Below are positions 1 to 11,900 of a DNA stretch of 64,000 nucleotides, piece by piece. Made by a program: the position numbers and the translations under genes. Where the stretch lies: the NCBI GenBank assembly GCA_026261815.1, contig JAMPIT010000885.1, positions 298,501 to 362,500 on the forward strand, in the 5' to 3' direction. Under the pieces are notes generated by a model. It ran no database searches. It was not told where the DNA came from and saw nothing but the letters and a program-made list of their open reading frames with translations. Source of the stretch: Monarcha castaneiventris obscurior. Its lineage: Eukaryota; Chordata; Aves; Passeriformes; Monarchidae. The first letter of the stretch is position 1, and the number at the start of each line of letters is the position of its first letter.

Positions 1-469
1 CCACCTCACTCAGGGACACTGATGGGATGTGGGGACAATCGGGCAGGAAAACGGGAAAATCTCTGCTTGTTCAGCGGCAGCTCATCCCTTCTTTTTCCGT
101 TGTCTTCTCCGGAATGAGGACTTGTGCTGTCCAGTGAGGGAAATAAATGACCCCCAGCAGCTGCGAGTGCTGATCCTCGGAATCTGCGGAACCCACTTAA
201 ATGAATAATAATTAAAGAAATAAATTTCCCCGAGTGCAGCCTCAAAACTTTCAGTTCAGCAATAAAGCCAAGGAGAGAGACTCGGAAAATGAATCGCTCG
301 GCTCTTTCCGAAGGAAGCCGAGGTGGACGAGGAGGGATGATAATGGGAACTATTAAAGGAACCGGCGTGGTTTAAGGAAGCCTTTTCCAGGTCATGTGGG
401 AACAGGCTGAGGAGAGGTGTGTGGTGATACTGACACCTGAGGGAAAAAAGGATTGAGCGATCCCAAAAC
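1..469. other. Unique sequence, probably ZC3H3 intron
   Basis: No exon or recognisable repeat. An AT-rich stretch near 195-270 (AATAATAATTAAAG, AATAAAGCC) stands out. ZC3H3 coding sequence must continue upstream of 8759, so this is either intron or beyond the gene's missing exons. Confidence 0.4.
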
Positions 470-990
470 CATGGAATTGAGAGTGAAGGGGCCAAGGCAT
501 TGAGGAATCCCAAAGTCAAGGGATTGAAATTGAAGGGGCCATGGAATTGAGCTTGAAAGGGGTCAGGGATTGAGGAATCCCAAAGTCAAGGGATTGAAAT
601 TGAAGGGGCCAAGGAATTGAGCTCAAAAGGGGTAAGGGATTGAGGAATCCCAAAGTCAACAGATGGAAATTGAAGGGGCCATGGAATTGAGCTTCAAAGG
701 GGTCAGGAACTGAGGAATCCCAAAGACAAGGGATTGAAATCGAGGGGGCCAAGGAATTGAGCTCAAAATGGGCAAGGAATTAAGGAATCCTAAAGACAAG
801 GGATTGAAATTGAAGGGGCCATGGAATTGAGCTCAATTAAGGAATCCTAAAGACAAGGGATTGAAATTGAAGGGGCCAAGGAATTGAGCTCAAAAGGGGT
901 CAGGGAATGAGGAATGCCAGACACAAGGAATTGAACTCAGTGAGCCAAAGGACTGAGCTCAGAAGGGATAATGGACTGAACGATTCCAAA
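470..990. repeat. 70-bp tandem repeat
   Basis: The marker GGGGCC recurs with ends at 540, 610, 680, 750 and 820 (period 70), then at 877 after a 57-bp truncated unit. Units contain AGGGATTGAAATTGAAG and GAATTGAGCT. Degenerate copies extend both ways. Confidence 0.9.
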
Positions 991-1009
991 ACCACGGGAT
1001 TGATGAGCA

Positions 1010-2040
1010 GAAAATAACAGGAAGATGGGATGACCCTGTTGTGGTCATCCCCAAATTGGAGCACTGGCCAGCAGAGCTGATCACGTGTCTGCCATCGCTT
1101 GGGCAGACCCCTGGTTGCTTCCCTCCGTGTGTAAGATTTCCATAAATTATCCTTGATTTGGGATGGTGGAAGTAGGTGAGAAGCAATGGACTCAACACTC
1201 ATCGTTCTAACGATGTTCTCACCCTCTTGTCCATCCCTTGGCCCCATCACGTCCCAACTCTGAATTTCTCCCTTTGTTTGCCTATTTCAGTTTTCTACAC
1301 TGGTTGTTTCCCTTCATGGGGAAGATTTCCATAAATTATCCTTGATTTGGGGTGGTGGAAGCAGATGGGAACCAACAGGCTCAATACTCATCATTCTAAC
1401 GATGTTCTCACCCTCTTGCCCATCCCTTGGTCCCAGCTCATCCCAACTTTGCATTTCTCCCCCTTTTTTTGCCTGTTTCAGTTTTCTACCCTGGTTGTTT
1501 CCCTCCGTGTGTAAGAGTTCCATAAATTACCCTTGATTTGGGGTGGTGGAAGTAGATGGGCAGCAATGGGCTTGACACTCATCGTTCTAAGGTTGTTCTC
1601 ACCCTCTTGTCCATCCCTTGGCCCCATCACGTCCCAACTCTGAATTTCTCCCTTTGTTTGCCTATTTCAGTTTTCTACCCTTGTTGTTTCCCTTCATGGG
1701 GAAGATTTCCATAAATTATCCTTGATTTGGGGTGGTGGAAGTAGGTGGGCAGCAATGGGCTTGACACTCATTGTTCTAACAATGTTCTCACCCTCTTGCC
1801 CATCCCTTGGCCCCATCACATCCCAGCTCTGAATTTCTTCCTTTGCCTGTTTCAGTTTTCTACCCTGGTTGTTTCCCTCCGTGTGTAAGAGTTCCATAAA
1901 TTATCCTTGATTTGGGGTGGTGGAAGTAGATGGGAACCAACAGGCTCAATACTCATCATTCTAACCATGTTCTCACCTTCTTGCCCATCCCTTGGTCCCG
2001 GCTCATCCCAGCTCTGGATTTCTCCCTTTTTTTTTTTTTG
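1010..2040. repeat. ~189-bp tandem repeat, about five copies
   Basis: CCATAAATT recurs at 1140, 1329, 1520, 1709 and 1894 (spacing 189, 191, 189, 185). Each unit also has CTTGATTTGGGGTGGTGG and a GTTCTCACC...CATCCCTTGG part. It directly follows the 70-bp array. Confidence 0.9.
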
Positions 2041-4237
2041 GCTAAATCAGTTTTCCACAGCTTTTCCACCATTTAAAAAAACTAAATTTTCGGATAAGAT
2101 GCTCAAACAGACCTTTCCATGAGATGAGGTCCTGATCCTTGAGCTGTGCCCTTGGACCAATAAAGTCCTTGCTAAATAATTAAGCAGGTGATAATTAACT
2201 GTGATATTTGCAGCCAGTTTTTAATGCAAAGGAATATTTGGAATGGTTTTTTTTGGGGGGGGTGTGTTTGTTGCATCCCAAGCCCTTGGGTGATGGGGAG
2301 CTGAGCAGGGGTGTTGGACTGGATGGGAACATCCTGTTATCCATGTGGGAATGTTGGAAAGCACCGAGTGTTGCTCCTGAGTGCAGTTCCTGGGCTGCCA
2401 AGGGAAATCTCTGCCAACCTTTCCTTGGAGGAGGAGGACCTTGAACCCGGAGCTGTGTTTTGGGGTTATGGAAAAAAAAAAATCCAGGATGCAGGAGATG
2501 GACCTGAACCCTCTTGAGCTGAGTTTTGGGATGAAGGATACGATAAGGTCTTAATTAAATTATGGATGTTGGTGGAGGGGTGCAGCATCCGACCCGCTCG
2601 TTTTAATCATGTTTTTGTTTGACAAGGAGAAATTGTGCCTTTTTTCCCTTTCCCATCAAAAGCTGGAATTTCAGACGTTGAGTCGAACTCTGCGGAAAAC
2701 ACCGCGGGACCACTTGGCTGTGGATTCCTTCCAAGGAGCAGGGGGAAAAAAAAGGAGTTAGGCTGTAGCCCCCGCTATTAATCATAGCTGTAATCATGCA
2801 TTTAATGAACATGACAGCTCCTGCTCCCTCCGGAGAGACGCGCGGAGTCTCCCCGCTGGATTGGGAACAACAATCACTTCTCACCGCGAGCCACCGGAGC
2901 CGCCGGAGCTGCCAGCGTCGCGTTGGGATGATGCATTAAGAGAAACAACCCCGCTTGCACGGGCTGTGGGTTTCCTTACGGATGAGGCTCTTCCAAGCGA
3001 CTGATTCATCAGGAAAGGGGGAGAGAAATCCACCTGTCCCTTCCACGGGGTGGAAAATACGCCGGCTGTGCTGGGTGTAATCACTTCAGAAGCCCTTAAT
3101 GTGCAGTTCTTGATGCTCTCCCCGGCAGCTTTTCTTGTTTTCCTGCTTTTTTTTTTCCCCCCCCTCTCTGTTCCATTCCTGCTGCCTGGCACTTCTTTAA
3201 ATTTCCACAGTGAGGGCAATGCCAAGGATGTGGGAGTCGCTCTCCTGATCCGACAGCATCGCTGTGTCCCGATGTTCTCCCCAGTTGGGAAGCAACTGAA
3301 GAGAAAAAACGGGACAGGTCTGGGTCTGGGATGTGCCCAGTGTTTTGTCTGGACAAAATGAGACTCCCAAAGTTGAGCCCTGGGGGCATCGTTTCAGCTT
3401 TTTGTTTAATTTAGGCCAGACTGCAGCAAATTTTGGCTCCTGATGTTTGAATTTAACTCTTATCCTGTTTTCCATTGTCTTTTGATTTCCCAGTTTCACC
3501 CCAATTTTAATAATACACCCTCCGATGCCAGGAATATGATTTATTAATGTATTTATTAATGCAAATCTCTCGTAGTGAGCAATTGGGAATTCTGAGTTGA
3601 CAACCAGCCTAAAAATCCAAATTTAGGCTCCTCGGAGTTCCTGAAAAATCAGGAACATCCAACCCCCTCTCCTGCACCCCCTTCTTGTTACTTTGATGCT
3701 CACAAAGCTTTCACTTGTATTTAAACTTCTTTTCCAAGATGCAAAAGCTTCCAAAAATATCCTCGTGCCGGAGCCTGAGCTTTCTCCATAAATCCCAGTG
3801 GATGGTGAAATGTGTAATTACGGAGCTTCCTTGGGTTGGCTTCTCCTGGGAAATATTTGGGTGGTTTTCTAATAGTTTGGAGGGGGTTTGCACGTGGGGT
3901 GAATAATTAGGGAGTGGGAGAGCGTGGATGGAGGGGTTCTTTGCCAGCTCCCAGGTGCTTTGCCAGATCTGGATGGATCTCACATGGATTTTGTCGTGGG
4001 TAGGACCAGCCCTTGGATAGTTAAACTGCCTTTGGGGATGTGAGTTAATTCCTGGGATGGGAGATGCACATCATGTTGGAGCAGGGCTTCTTGCTGGAAG
4101 ATAAAAACTGGGAAAAAGCTCCCCAAAAAATCATTCCATGGATGTATTTTTCCTACGTAAAAATTCCAACCCACTGGCACGAGGCTGTTGGCCCCTTTAT
4201 TTACTGTCTCTTTATCTCTTTAGTGATTCCTCCTTTC
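2041..4237. other. Non-repetitive intronic sequence
   Basis: No supported exon. A block at about 2750-2900 (TATTAATCATAGCTGTAATC, ATGCATTTAATGAAC) is rich in homeodomain/POU-like sites and resembles a conserved element. The rest shows nothing. Confidence 0.4.
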
Positions 4238-4300
4238 TGGCCATGATGACCTTTAAGGTCACTTCCAGCCCTAACCATTCCATGATTCTGTGATTCCAAG
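4238..4300 (+). mobile_element. CR1 3' tail
   Basis: ACCTTTAAGGTCACTTCCAG followed by CCATTCCATGATTCTGTGATT, the avian CR1 3' end with its ATTCTRTG repeat. Confidence 0.75.
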
Positions 4301-4680
4301 ATGTGGATTCCAAGCTGCTTTAAATGGGAACGTGTTCATCCCCGTGTATCCACTTTTATCCCCAAATATTAAATATTTAGGGGGATTGGCTGCTGCCCTT
4401 GGGAGCTGATTCCTGGTGTAGCCCATCCTGCTGAAAACAGAATTCCAGAGGGCGAAGGATGCTCCAGCCTTTTTAATTTGAGGCTTTCTCCCTGCATTGT
4501 TTGGGAAATCAACCTTGCTCTTAACTGGAGACGCTTCGGCGTCTTCGGAGCGTCCCAAAGTTGACGGATGTTTATTGTAGCACTAAAAAAGATGCTCCTA
4601 CAGCCTGGGACAAGAAGGAATTAAAAAAAAAAAATAGGGAAAAAAAACCCCTCTCAGTGGTGGCTCAAATGCCCCGTTGA

Positions 4681-4768
4681 TGGAATTTGATGTGTGGAGG
4701 GAACAGATGGGGCTTTGCCGACGCCGGCAGCCGAGTGACAGCTCGCGGTGCCGCGCTATCAAATTCCA
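4681..4768. other. Inverted repeat with 11-bp perfect arms around a CG-rich loop
   Basis: TGGAATTTGAT at 4681-4691 pairs perfectly with ATCAAATTCCA at 4758-4768. The 66-base loop holds a second near-complementary pair (CGGCAGCCGAG and CTCGCGGTGCCG, with TGACAG between). It lies in unique, CG-containing intronic DNA, unlike its repeat-rich surroundings. Confidence 0.5.
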
Positions 4769-5181
4769 CTCGCTCACTTCCCAACACGCCCGGGATGGCA
4801 GGTGAGTGACTGAGCTGCTCTCATCCCACCTGGAAAACTGAAATCCAGCCTTTTTTTTTCCCCGTTCATTCTTCCCTGCACCAGTCAAGGATGATTTAAT
4901 TCCGTGCGTGCATGGATGGGAGCGGGCTCTGGGCTTCCCCCTCCGTCTGCGGGGAGCGGCCAAGCCAAGCGTGGAAATTTGCTGGATTGATTGGCAGAGT
5001 GGGATTTGCTTGGGGAAGTGTTTTGGCACGTTTGGGTGGGTGCTGAGGGGAAAAATTCCTGCTGTGTTTGGGGCTGGCAAGGAGCACTTCTGCTGGGGCT
5101 GCTCCAGAGCTGGGAAGTCCCTAAAAAGGGCATTTTTGTCCATTGGTTCCCTGGGAGCTCCACGCTTTGGGTTAAATAAGG

Positions 5182-5620
5182 TCATGGAGTCATGGAATGC
5201 TTTGGGTTGGGAGGGAACTTAAAGATGATCCAGTTCCAACCCTCTGCCAGGGGCAGGGACACCTTCTGCTATCCCAGGTTGCTCCAAGCTCTGTCCAGCC
5301 TGGCCTTGGACACTTCCAGGGATGGGGCATCCATGATTTCTCTGGGCAACTTGCACCATGGCCTCCCCATCCTCCAAAGGAAGAATTTCTTCCCAATATC
5401 CCATCTATCCCTGCCCTCTGGCAGTGGGAAGCCATTCCCTGTGTTCTGCCACTCCAAATTCTTGTCCAGAGTTCCTCTCCAGCTCTCTTGGAGCCCCTTC
5501 AGGCACTTCAAGAGGCTCCCGGTCTCCCTGGAGCCTTTTCTTCTCCAAGCTGAGCAACTCCAGATCTCCCAGCTTTTCCTTGTAGCAAGGGGTCTCCATC
5601 CCTCTGATCATTTTTGTGGA
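5182..5620 (-). mobile_element. CR1 LINE fragment
   Basis: Reverse-complement CR1 from its 3' tail (GTCATGGAATGCTTTGGGTT on +) through the CCTCTGGCAGTGGGAAGCC segment. It breaks off abruptly at about 5620, where LTR-like sequence begins. Confidence 0.9.
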
Positions 5621-5621
5621 C

Positions 5622-6270
5622 TGTTGAGCTTTTGATGGGATACCCTTCCTTCTCAGACCAGGGTGAAACAGAGCAGAGGAGGCTGCTGTTGTGCTAAGTT
5701 CTTTATTTCACAGTCTCATAGTTTCTTGAGGGCAGAGTTCAAAGAGGGTTACATGATAAAGCCAAGCAGCAACAGCAGCAGCAGCAAAACAGCAGGCAGC
5801 AAACAACTTCTTCTTCTAATTTCTTCTCATGAATAATGATGATGATGAATGATTTTTTTTTTATAGAAGTGTGGATTATATTTGTTAATTAACCAGTGAG
5901 GTTTACACACTATTCTAGTTTTTCTTTTCTTAACCTGTCCTGGTCTAATTCTAACAATTGTAAGCATTACATGGGTATTACACAAATTTGTGTGTACAGT
6001 TTCTATCAGCTCTTATTGTTTATGTGAACACTATATCTAAAAAATGTGAACAGTTTCATTCTATCTGTATTTTGTCTAAAATAATATATCTAAACAATGT
6101 GAACAATATAGTTCTAGCCATATTTTGTCTAAAATAAAGAACTCTATGAAAGGATAACGCTGCTACAGCAGAAAGAACTCTGCTCAAGGTCTCTGCTGCA
6201 GCTTTTCAATGTTTAAGGCACTTAGCATATATTTCTACTAGAAGTTAAAAATTCTATATTTCTGTTTCAC
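5622..6270 (-). mobile_element. Possible solo LTR of an endogenous retrovirus
   Basis: An AT-rich block that interrupts or abuts a CR1. Read on the - strand it has GTGAAATAAAGAAC (poly(A)-like, near 5700) and ends ...AAGCTCAACA, as LTRs end in CA. A second AATAAAGAACTCT lies near 6135. I could not find a target-site duplication or a sure 5' end, so the limits are soft. Confidence 0.35.
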
Positions 6271-6704
6271 TTTGGTAAGATTTCATGGATCTCAGTTTGT
6301 CCAAAGGCTTTAATTCAACTCCTGTGCTTTGGCTTTCCTCTGGGCCTGAGCCCAGAGATGCTCTCACTCCAACAGTGAACCTAAGGTGCTGAGGGCTGTG
6401 TGAATTCCTGCAAAATTCCTTGATTCCAAGCAATGATCCGTGTTTTTCTCTCTTTCCAGCATTGAGATTGCACTCCACACCCAGTCCTGGGATCTCTCCA
6501 CCTGGCCTGAACAAATCCTCAACGTGCCGATACATTGCCAGGTCTGTACTCATGGGAAGCAGGAATGACATGCTCCATCTCTGGAATTATGCTCAGGAGG
6601 GAGTCAGGAGCTTGAGGAGCAGCTGTTGAACTGGAGGATGATTTGGTGAAGCTCTGGCTGCTGCTTTTCTTCAGCTTCTGCTTCAAGGTGGTTGTAAGCT
6701 CAGC
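6271..6704. other. Unassigned intronic sequence between repeats
   Basis: No exon and no repeat family recognised. May be part of the neighbouring LTR-like element. Confidence 0.3.
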
Positions 6705-7275
6705 CAGAGCCTCCCCAGTGAAGAATTCCTTCCCAATGTCACATCTAACTCTGCCCTCTGGCAGTGGGAAGCCATTCCCTGTGTCCTGTCCCTCCATCCC
6801 TTGGCCCAAGTCCCTCCCCAGCTCTCCTGGAGCCCCTTTAGGCACTGGAAGGGGCTCTGAGGTCTCCCTGGAACCTTCTCTTCTCCAGGCTGGACATTCC
6901 CAGCTCTCCCAGCCTGGCTCCAGAGCAGAGGGGCTCCAGCCCTCGGAGCATCTCCATGGCCTCCTCTGGACTCGCTCCAGCAGCTCCACATCCTTCTGCT
7001 GTTGGACCCCAGAGCTGGAGGCAGAATTCCAGGTGGGGTCTCACCTGCCCAGGGCTGAGGAGCAGAAATTCCCCCTCTCCTGCTGCCCATGTTATGGGAT
7101 CAGCCCAGGACATTCTGGGCTCCCATGGCTGGGTCATGTGGAGCTTCTCATCCACCAACACCCCCAAGTCCTTCTCCTCAGGGCTGCTCTCCATCCATTC
7201 TCCTCCCAGCCTGGATTTGTGCTTGGGATTACCCAACGCACATCCAGGACCTTACGCTTGGCCTTGCTCCTCTTT
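6705..7275 (-). mobile_element. CR1 LINE fragment with the end of ORF2
   Basis: A longer reverse-complement CR1. Near 7140-7190 the - strand encodes KDLGVLVDEKLHM, the conserved C-terminal part of the CR1 reverse-transcriptase ORF. It lacks the 3' tail at its + strand start. Confidence 0.9.
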
Positions 7276-7411
7276 TTAACCCAGGAGCTGCAGACAACCA
7301 ACAATTACAGAGGTAAAAAATGTGCATTTCCTCTGAAAATGAGTTCTTTGAACCTGTATTTTTCATGGATAATGCACTGTGTCCCCAGAAAACCAGAGCT
7401 GACTGTGCCCT

Positions 7412-8360
7412 TGTGCTGGTTTTGGCCAAAATCTGGCAATATATCCTCTGGGAGAAAGTCAGGTCACAACCACCCTTCCCCCCCAAACAGGTTCAGGGAA
7501 AAAAGAATTCCTCGAAGGAAATTGAAGGAGATAAAACTTATTTATTAACAAACACACAGGAAAAGGATAATAAGACTAAATAGTAAAACCCCTCACTATA
7601 ACAAGAAAACCTGGGAAGAAATTGGAGTCCTCCTGTAGGTGTGGTCCCTCCTTCTCGGAGCTGCCGTGGGGGGTGGCCTTAGGCCCCCTCCGGGCCTGAA
7701 GAGAAGTTCTCCTGATGTGTTCTCATGTTGTTGAAACAGTCCAGAAGAGGAAAAAAGGAAGAAAAAAAACCCCACCAAAGTCCTAGGAAACATGCCAGAG
7801 ACCAAGGGAAGGAAAAAAACCAAAAAAAACCTGGCTGCAGAGACAGTCAGGGTGCTCCATCCGTGCTACCACTGCCGGAGAACACAGAGGAGTCTCTATC
7901 TCTGTGTCCTTGGGAACTTGCTTTGAAAAGTTCATTTGATTTTCCCTCCCCTCTCAAGCTCAGTTTAAAGGCACAAAATTAATTTTTTGGCCTAGAGCCG
8001 TGATAGGGGATACACATCATAGAGTGACCCCAAGACATCACACCACCGAATTATCTGCTCAGAGAGATCTGATGTGCCCCCCATGGTTTGTGTTCACCCA
8101 GATCTCAACACTTCTCCTCTTCCACCTGGTCCCAAACATCCCTAGAGCTGCTGGATAATTCCCTCTCCAGCCGGAAGCTCATGGAAAACGTGTGCTAAGC
8201 AGCTCCTGATCTCCTTAAGTAGCCTCTAGTGGGACCAGGCAATGAAGAAGGAGTTTTTCTACTCTTTGGTGGTACTTTTTGTTCCTGTGGCCATCATGTA
8301 GGTCCTTGTTGAGGTTCATGAGCAGGTGCCCACTTGAAGGCCATGAATAGCATCAGGCCC
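7412..8360 (-). mobile_element. Retroviral LTR-like block
   Basis: On + it begins TGTGCTGGTTTTGGCC, so on - it ends with CAGCACA, and it carries TTTATT (AATAAA on -) near 7540. The part at 7920-8060 has the mix of T-runs and GGGGTCACTCTATGATGTG (on -) that I associate with avian ERV LTRs. No open frame. May be more than one element. Confidence 0.35.
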
Positions 8361-8758
8361 AGCTGGTGGGACACGTGCTGAAGAGCCCTCCAAGTTATCC
8401 AGCCTTGGCATCCTGCACTGCACAAGGAGGGGATGTTTCCTTCCTCACCATATTCCCTAAAAGTGTGGGAAACTCTCTCTCCACGCTCATAAAATCCGAG
8501 GAGAGAGTCAGAGTTATGGGGGTGGGAAGGGATCTCACTGGTGACTTTGGTGTTCTCGTGCAGGTTTTTAATGATTTGGGGTAAAATTGGCCAAAAATTG
8601 AAAATACTGAAGGGCTTATGAACGTGAACTTCCTGAATATTTCACTCTTCAAAATTGGGCTCCTCCGTGGTTTCAGGTGTTGTTGAGGTGTGTTCTCCAC
8701 GTCATCCTGGTGTTGGAGCTGGAGGTTTTCCCTGACCTTGTCCCTCTTTCTCCTTCAG

Positions 8759-8914
8759 CCGTGCCGTGCAGAGGAGCTTGGCCATCATCCGTCAAGCCAA
8801 GCAGAAGAAAAAAAAGAAGGAATATTGTATGTACTACAACCGCTTCGGGAAGTGCAATCGAGGCGAGAGCTGCCCCTACATCCATGATCCAGAGAAAGTG
8901 GCCGTCTGCACCAG
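8759..8914 (+). CDS. ZC3H3: ZC3H3 exon: basic stretch, finger 1, start of finger 2
   Basis: Acceptor ttccttcag just before 8759 and donor gtgggg at 8915. The first base completes a codon from an upstream exon (not found in the window). It reads RAVQRSLAIIRQAKQKKKKK, then finger 1 with spacing C-X8-C-X5-C-X3-H (CMYYNRFGKC, SCPYIH) and ends in VAVCTR, the first cysteine of finger 2. The lysine run may serve as a nuclear localisation signal (inference). The exon ends in phase 2 (AG|G). Confidence 0.95.
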
Positions 8915-11900
8915 GTGGGGATGGACACGGTGTAAACTGGGAGGTTGGGTGGCTTTGGTGATTCCTTCTGGGATATTCCGAAGGGAAACAAACTGTTGAC
9001 AGAGATGTAGGATAACAAGGGTGGGAGTTCTGGGTCAGGTGTAGGTTCTGCACTGTTGGGTTGGAAGGACGAGGACAAGAAGAGGACAGAGAATCATGGA
9101 ATTGTTTTGGTTGGAAGGGACAGCAAAAGATCATTGAATTCCAACCCTCTGCCATGGGCAGGGACACCTTCCACTATCCCAGGTTGCTCCAAGCCCCATG
9201 CAACCTGGCCTGGAACATTTCCAGGGATCCAGGGGCAGCCACAGCTTCTCTGGGAATCCCATTCCATGGCCTCACCACCCTCACAGGAAAAGGTATCTTC
9301 CCAACATCCCATCTATCCCTGCCCTCTGGCAGTGGAAAGCCATTCCCTGTGTCCTGTCACTCCATCCCTTGGCCCAAGTCCCTCTCCAGCTCTCCAGGAG
9401 CCCCTTTAGGCACTGGAAGAGGCTCTAAGATCCCTTTGAAGCCTTCTTTTCTGGGCTGGGTGACTTGAGCCCCTGCCTCGACCACACTCTGGGTTATTCC
9501 TTCAGGAGCATCCCTCAGATCCCTACAACAGGTTTGAATCCCTCAGCCTGTGACGTCGTGCAGCTCCTAGAGTCGGTGATTTATTCCAGGGGAGCTGATC
9601 CATGTTGGCAGCTCATTAGCCGTGCCCAAGAGTTGATTAAACTCTATTATGAGTCATTTAAAAAGTGCAGAAAAGCCAACTCCACTGATGAACTCCTGGA
9701 GTAATTTCTCCATAAAATTGCTGCTGTGCTGGAATCACTTGGAAGTTGCTCAAAGCTCGATGGGGATGGATAGAGGAGGGGAAGGTGATTTATTGGTGTT
9801 TTAACTGATTTTACTCATTCTCCCATAACAAATCCCATAACTCCTTGCCTACTTTAGGAATTGTGCTCCTTGAAGTCTTTTGGGTCTCCATCCTGTCTCA
9901 TTTCCGTGGATCATTGGAGGACAACACTGATTTCTCCCAGTTTTGTGTCTCCTTATCCTGGTTCCTTCATCTCCAATCCCGTTCTTCAGCGTTCCCTCAT
10001 CATTTTTCAGTTTTGTTTATCTGCTCTCACTCTGGTCACTCCTAGGAAAACTCTGACTCCTCCAAACATCCTCATGTGCTTTGAGATCCTGGTTCTTGTT
10101 CTGGGCCTGTCTTTGCTCCTCCTGGTCATTGGCTACTCACACCCGGAGCTTCATCCAGCATCTCAAAGAATGGGACCATAGAATCCTGGAATGGTTTGGA
10201 TTGGAAGGGACCTTCAGGATCATCCAATCCACCCCCCCTTGCCATGGGCAGGGACACCTTCCACTATCCCAGGTTGCTCCAAGCCTTGTCCAGCCTGGCC
10301 TTGAACACTGCCAGGGATGGGGAATCCACAACCTTTCTGGGCAACTTGAAGTAATCAGGGCTTTAGGAAGGACCTTTCTCCTTCTGGGAGCATCATGTCT
10401 GAATTTTGGGATCCAAGCCTTGTTCTACCTACTGATGAGCAGCCAAATGTGGTGGAAGAATAGAATCCATCAGGAATCATCAGCTGCTCTTCCAACGAGA
10501 GGGATCTGTACTAAGTTATGGTGTGAAAGGGGTTTTATGGACAAGCTCGGCAATAATTTTGTGGTTTTGTATAAACCCACGCATTTTGTGACCCAACTCT
10601 TGCCCAACCCTCTCCGTCTGCTTTACCTCCAGGTTTCTCCGTGGCACGTGCAAGAAGACGGATGGGACCTGTCCATTTTCCCACAAGGTGTCCAAGGACA
10701 AGGTCTGTATGACTTCCCAACGGGAATGTGGTTCTGTGTGTGAGGGGGTGGTTGGAGGAAGGTTCTTCCTCACCGAGTGCTTCCAACTGAGTTTGGAGTT
10801 TCCTTGCTGAGCTGTTCAGGCTCCTGAATCATGACACAACCATGGAATGGTTTGGGATGGGTGGGACCTTCAGGATCATCTCATTCCAACCCTTCTGCCA
10901 TGGGCGGGGACACCTTCCACTATCCGAGGTTGCTCCAAGCCCCATCCAACCTGACTTGGAATATTTCCAGGGATGGGTCATCCACAACTTCTCTGTGCCA
11001 GGGCATCACCAGCCTATGGCTGAGGTCTAGAAAGAACCTGTGAGGTCTTAGAGGTCTAAAAAAGACCTCCAAGATGATCAAGTCCCTTCAGCTGCGTCTA
11101 ATCCTTCCCTACTTCCATAAGATCCCATTTCCGTGGAAATCCCTCTGTGCACCCTCGGACAATGTTTTAACAAACAGAACACGGAGGCATAAATTAATAA
11201 AACTTAATTTCTAAAAATCCAAGCCGCAAAATCAGGTTGAAACTGTGGCAGAACAACTTTAGAGTTCGTTGTTTTCCACCTTTCCCACGTACTTGGGGCT
11301 CCGTGTTTTTATTACAGGGGGTGGAAAAATAATCCGGGATTTTTATCTTGGGTTTATCAGTGATGATTTAGCACCTCAGCCTGTGTTCAGTGGCTGGGAT
11401 CTCCACTTGGATGTAGCTTTGGAGACTCCAGCACGGAAGCCGAGGTGCCTGAGGCACGTTCCTTGTCTGTGGGGAGCTCATAAGTTATCCGGGAAGTCGC
11501 TCCGAATGAGACACGGAGCACCAGATGTTTTTTACATGGATTTCTCTTCAGAGTCATTTAATCACGAGTACATAAAACAGGGACAGGGACAGCTGCATTC
11601 CCTGGCTTGTGGCGTGTCAGAGCAGGAATGGGGATGAGGATTGATAGACGGAAAAAAGGACAGTTTGGGGATTTTTTTTCATCCTGTAGCAGAGTCAGAC
11701 TTCAGAAATAAAGAAGCCAAGAATGAAGGAAGCTTTGCAGTGGGATTGGCTGTTGGTTTATCTGAAATTATTGTAATTAGTGAAGCCAACAACTTCTTGT
11801 CATCCAAGTAAACGATGCGCAACCCTCTGCCTGCACCTCTGAGCCGAAGAACTGAAACGCATCCACAGAACCATAAACTCCAAATTAAATGGAATTTCAG

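Noticed and set aside
4598..5185. 195-codon - strand open frame
   Set aside because: Composition is irregular, no family likeness, and no promoter, start context or splice sites.
6643..7548. 301-codon + strand open frame
   Set aside because: Reads antisense through a CR1 copy and into LTR-like sequence.
1..8758. Earlier ZC3H3 exons
   Set aside because: No segment before 8759 had both splice sites in the right phase and a ZC3H3-like peptide. The preceding exon is probably further upstream.
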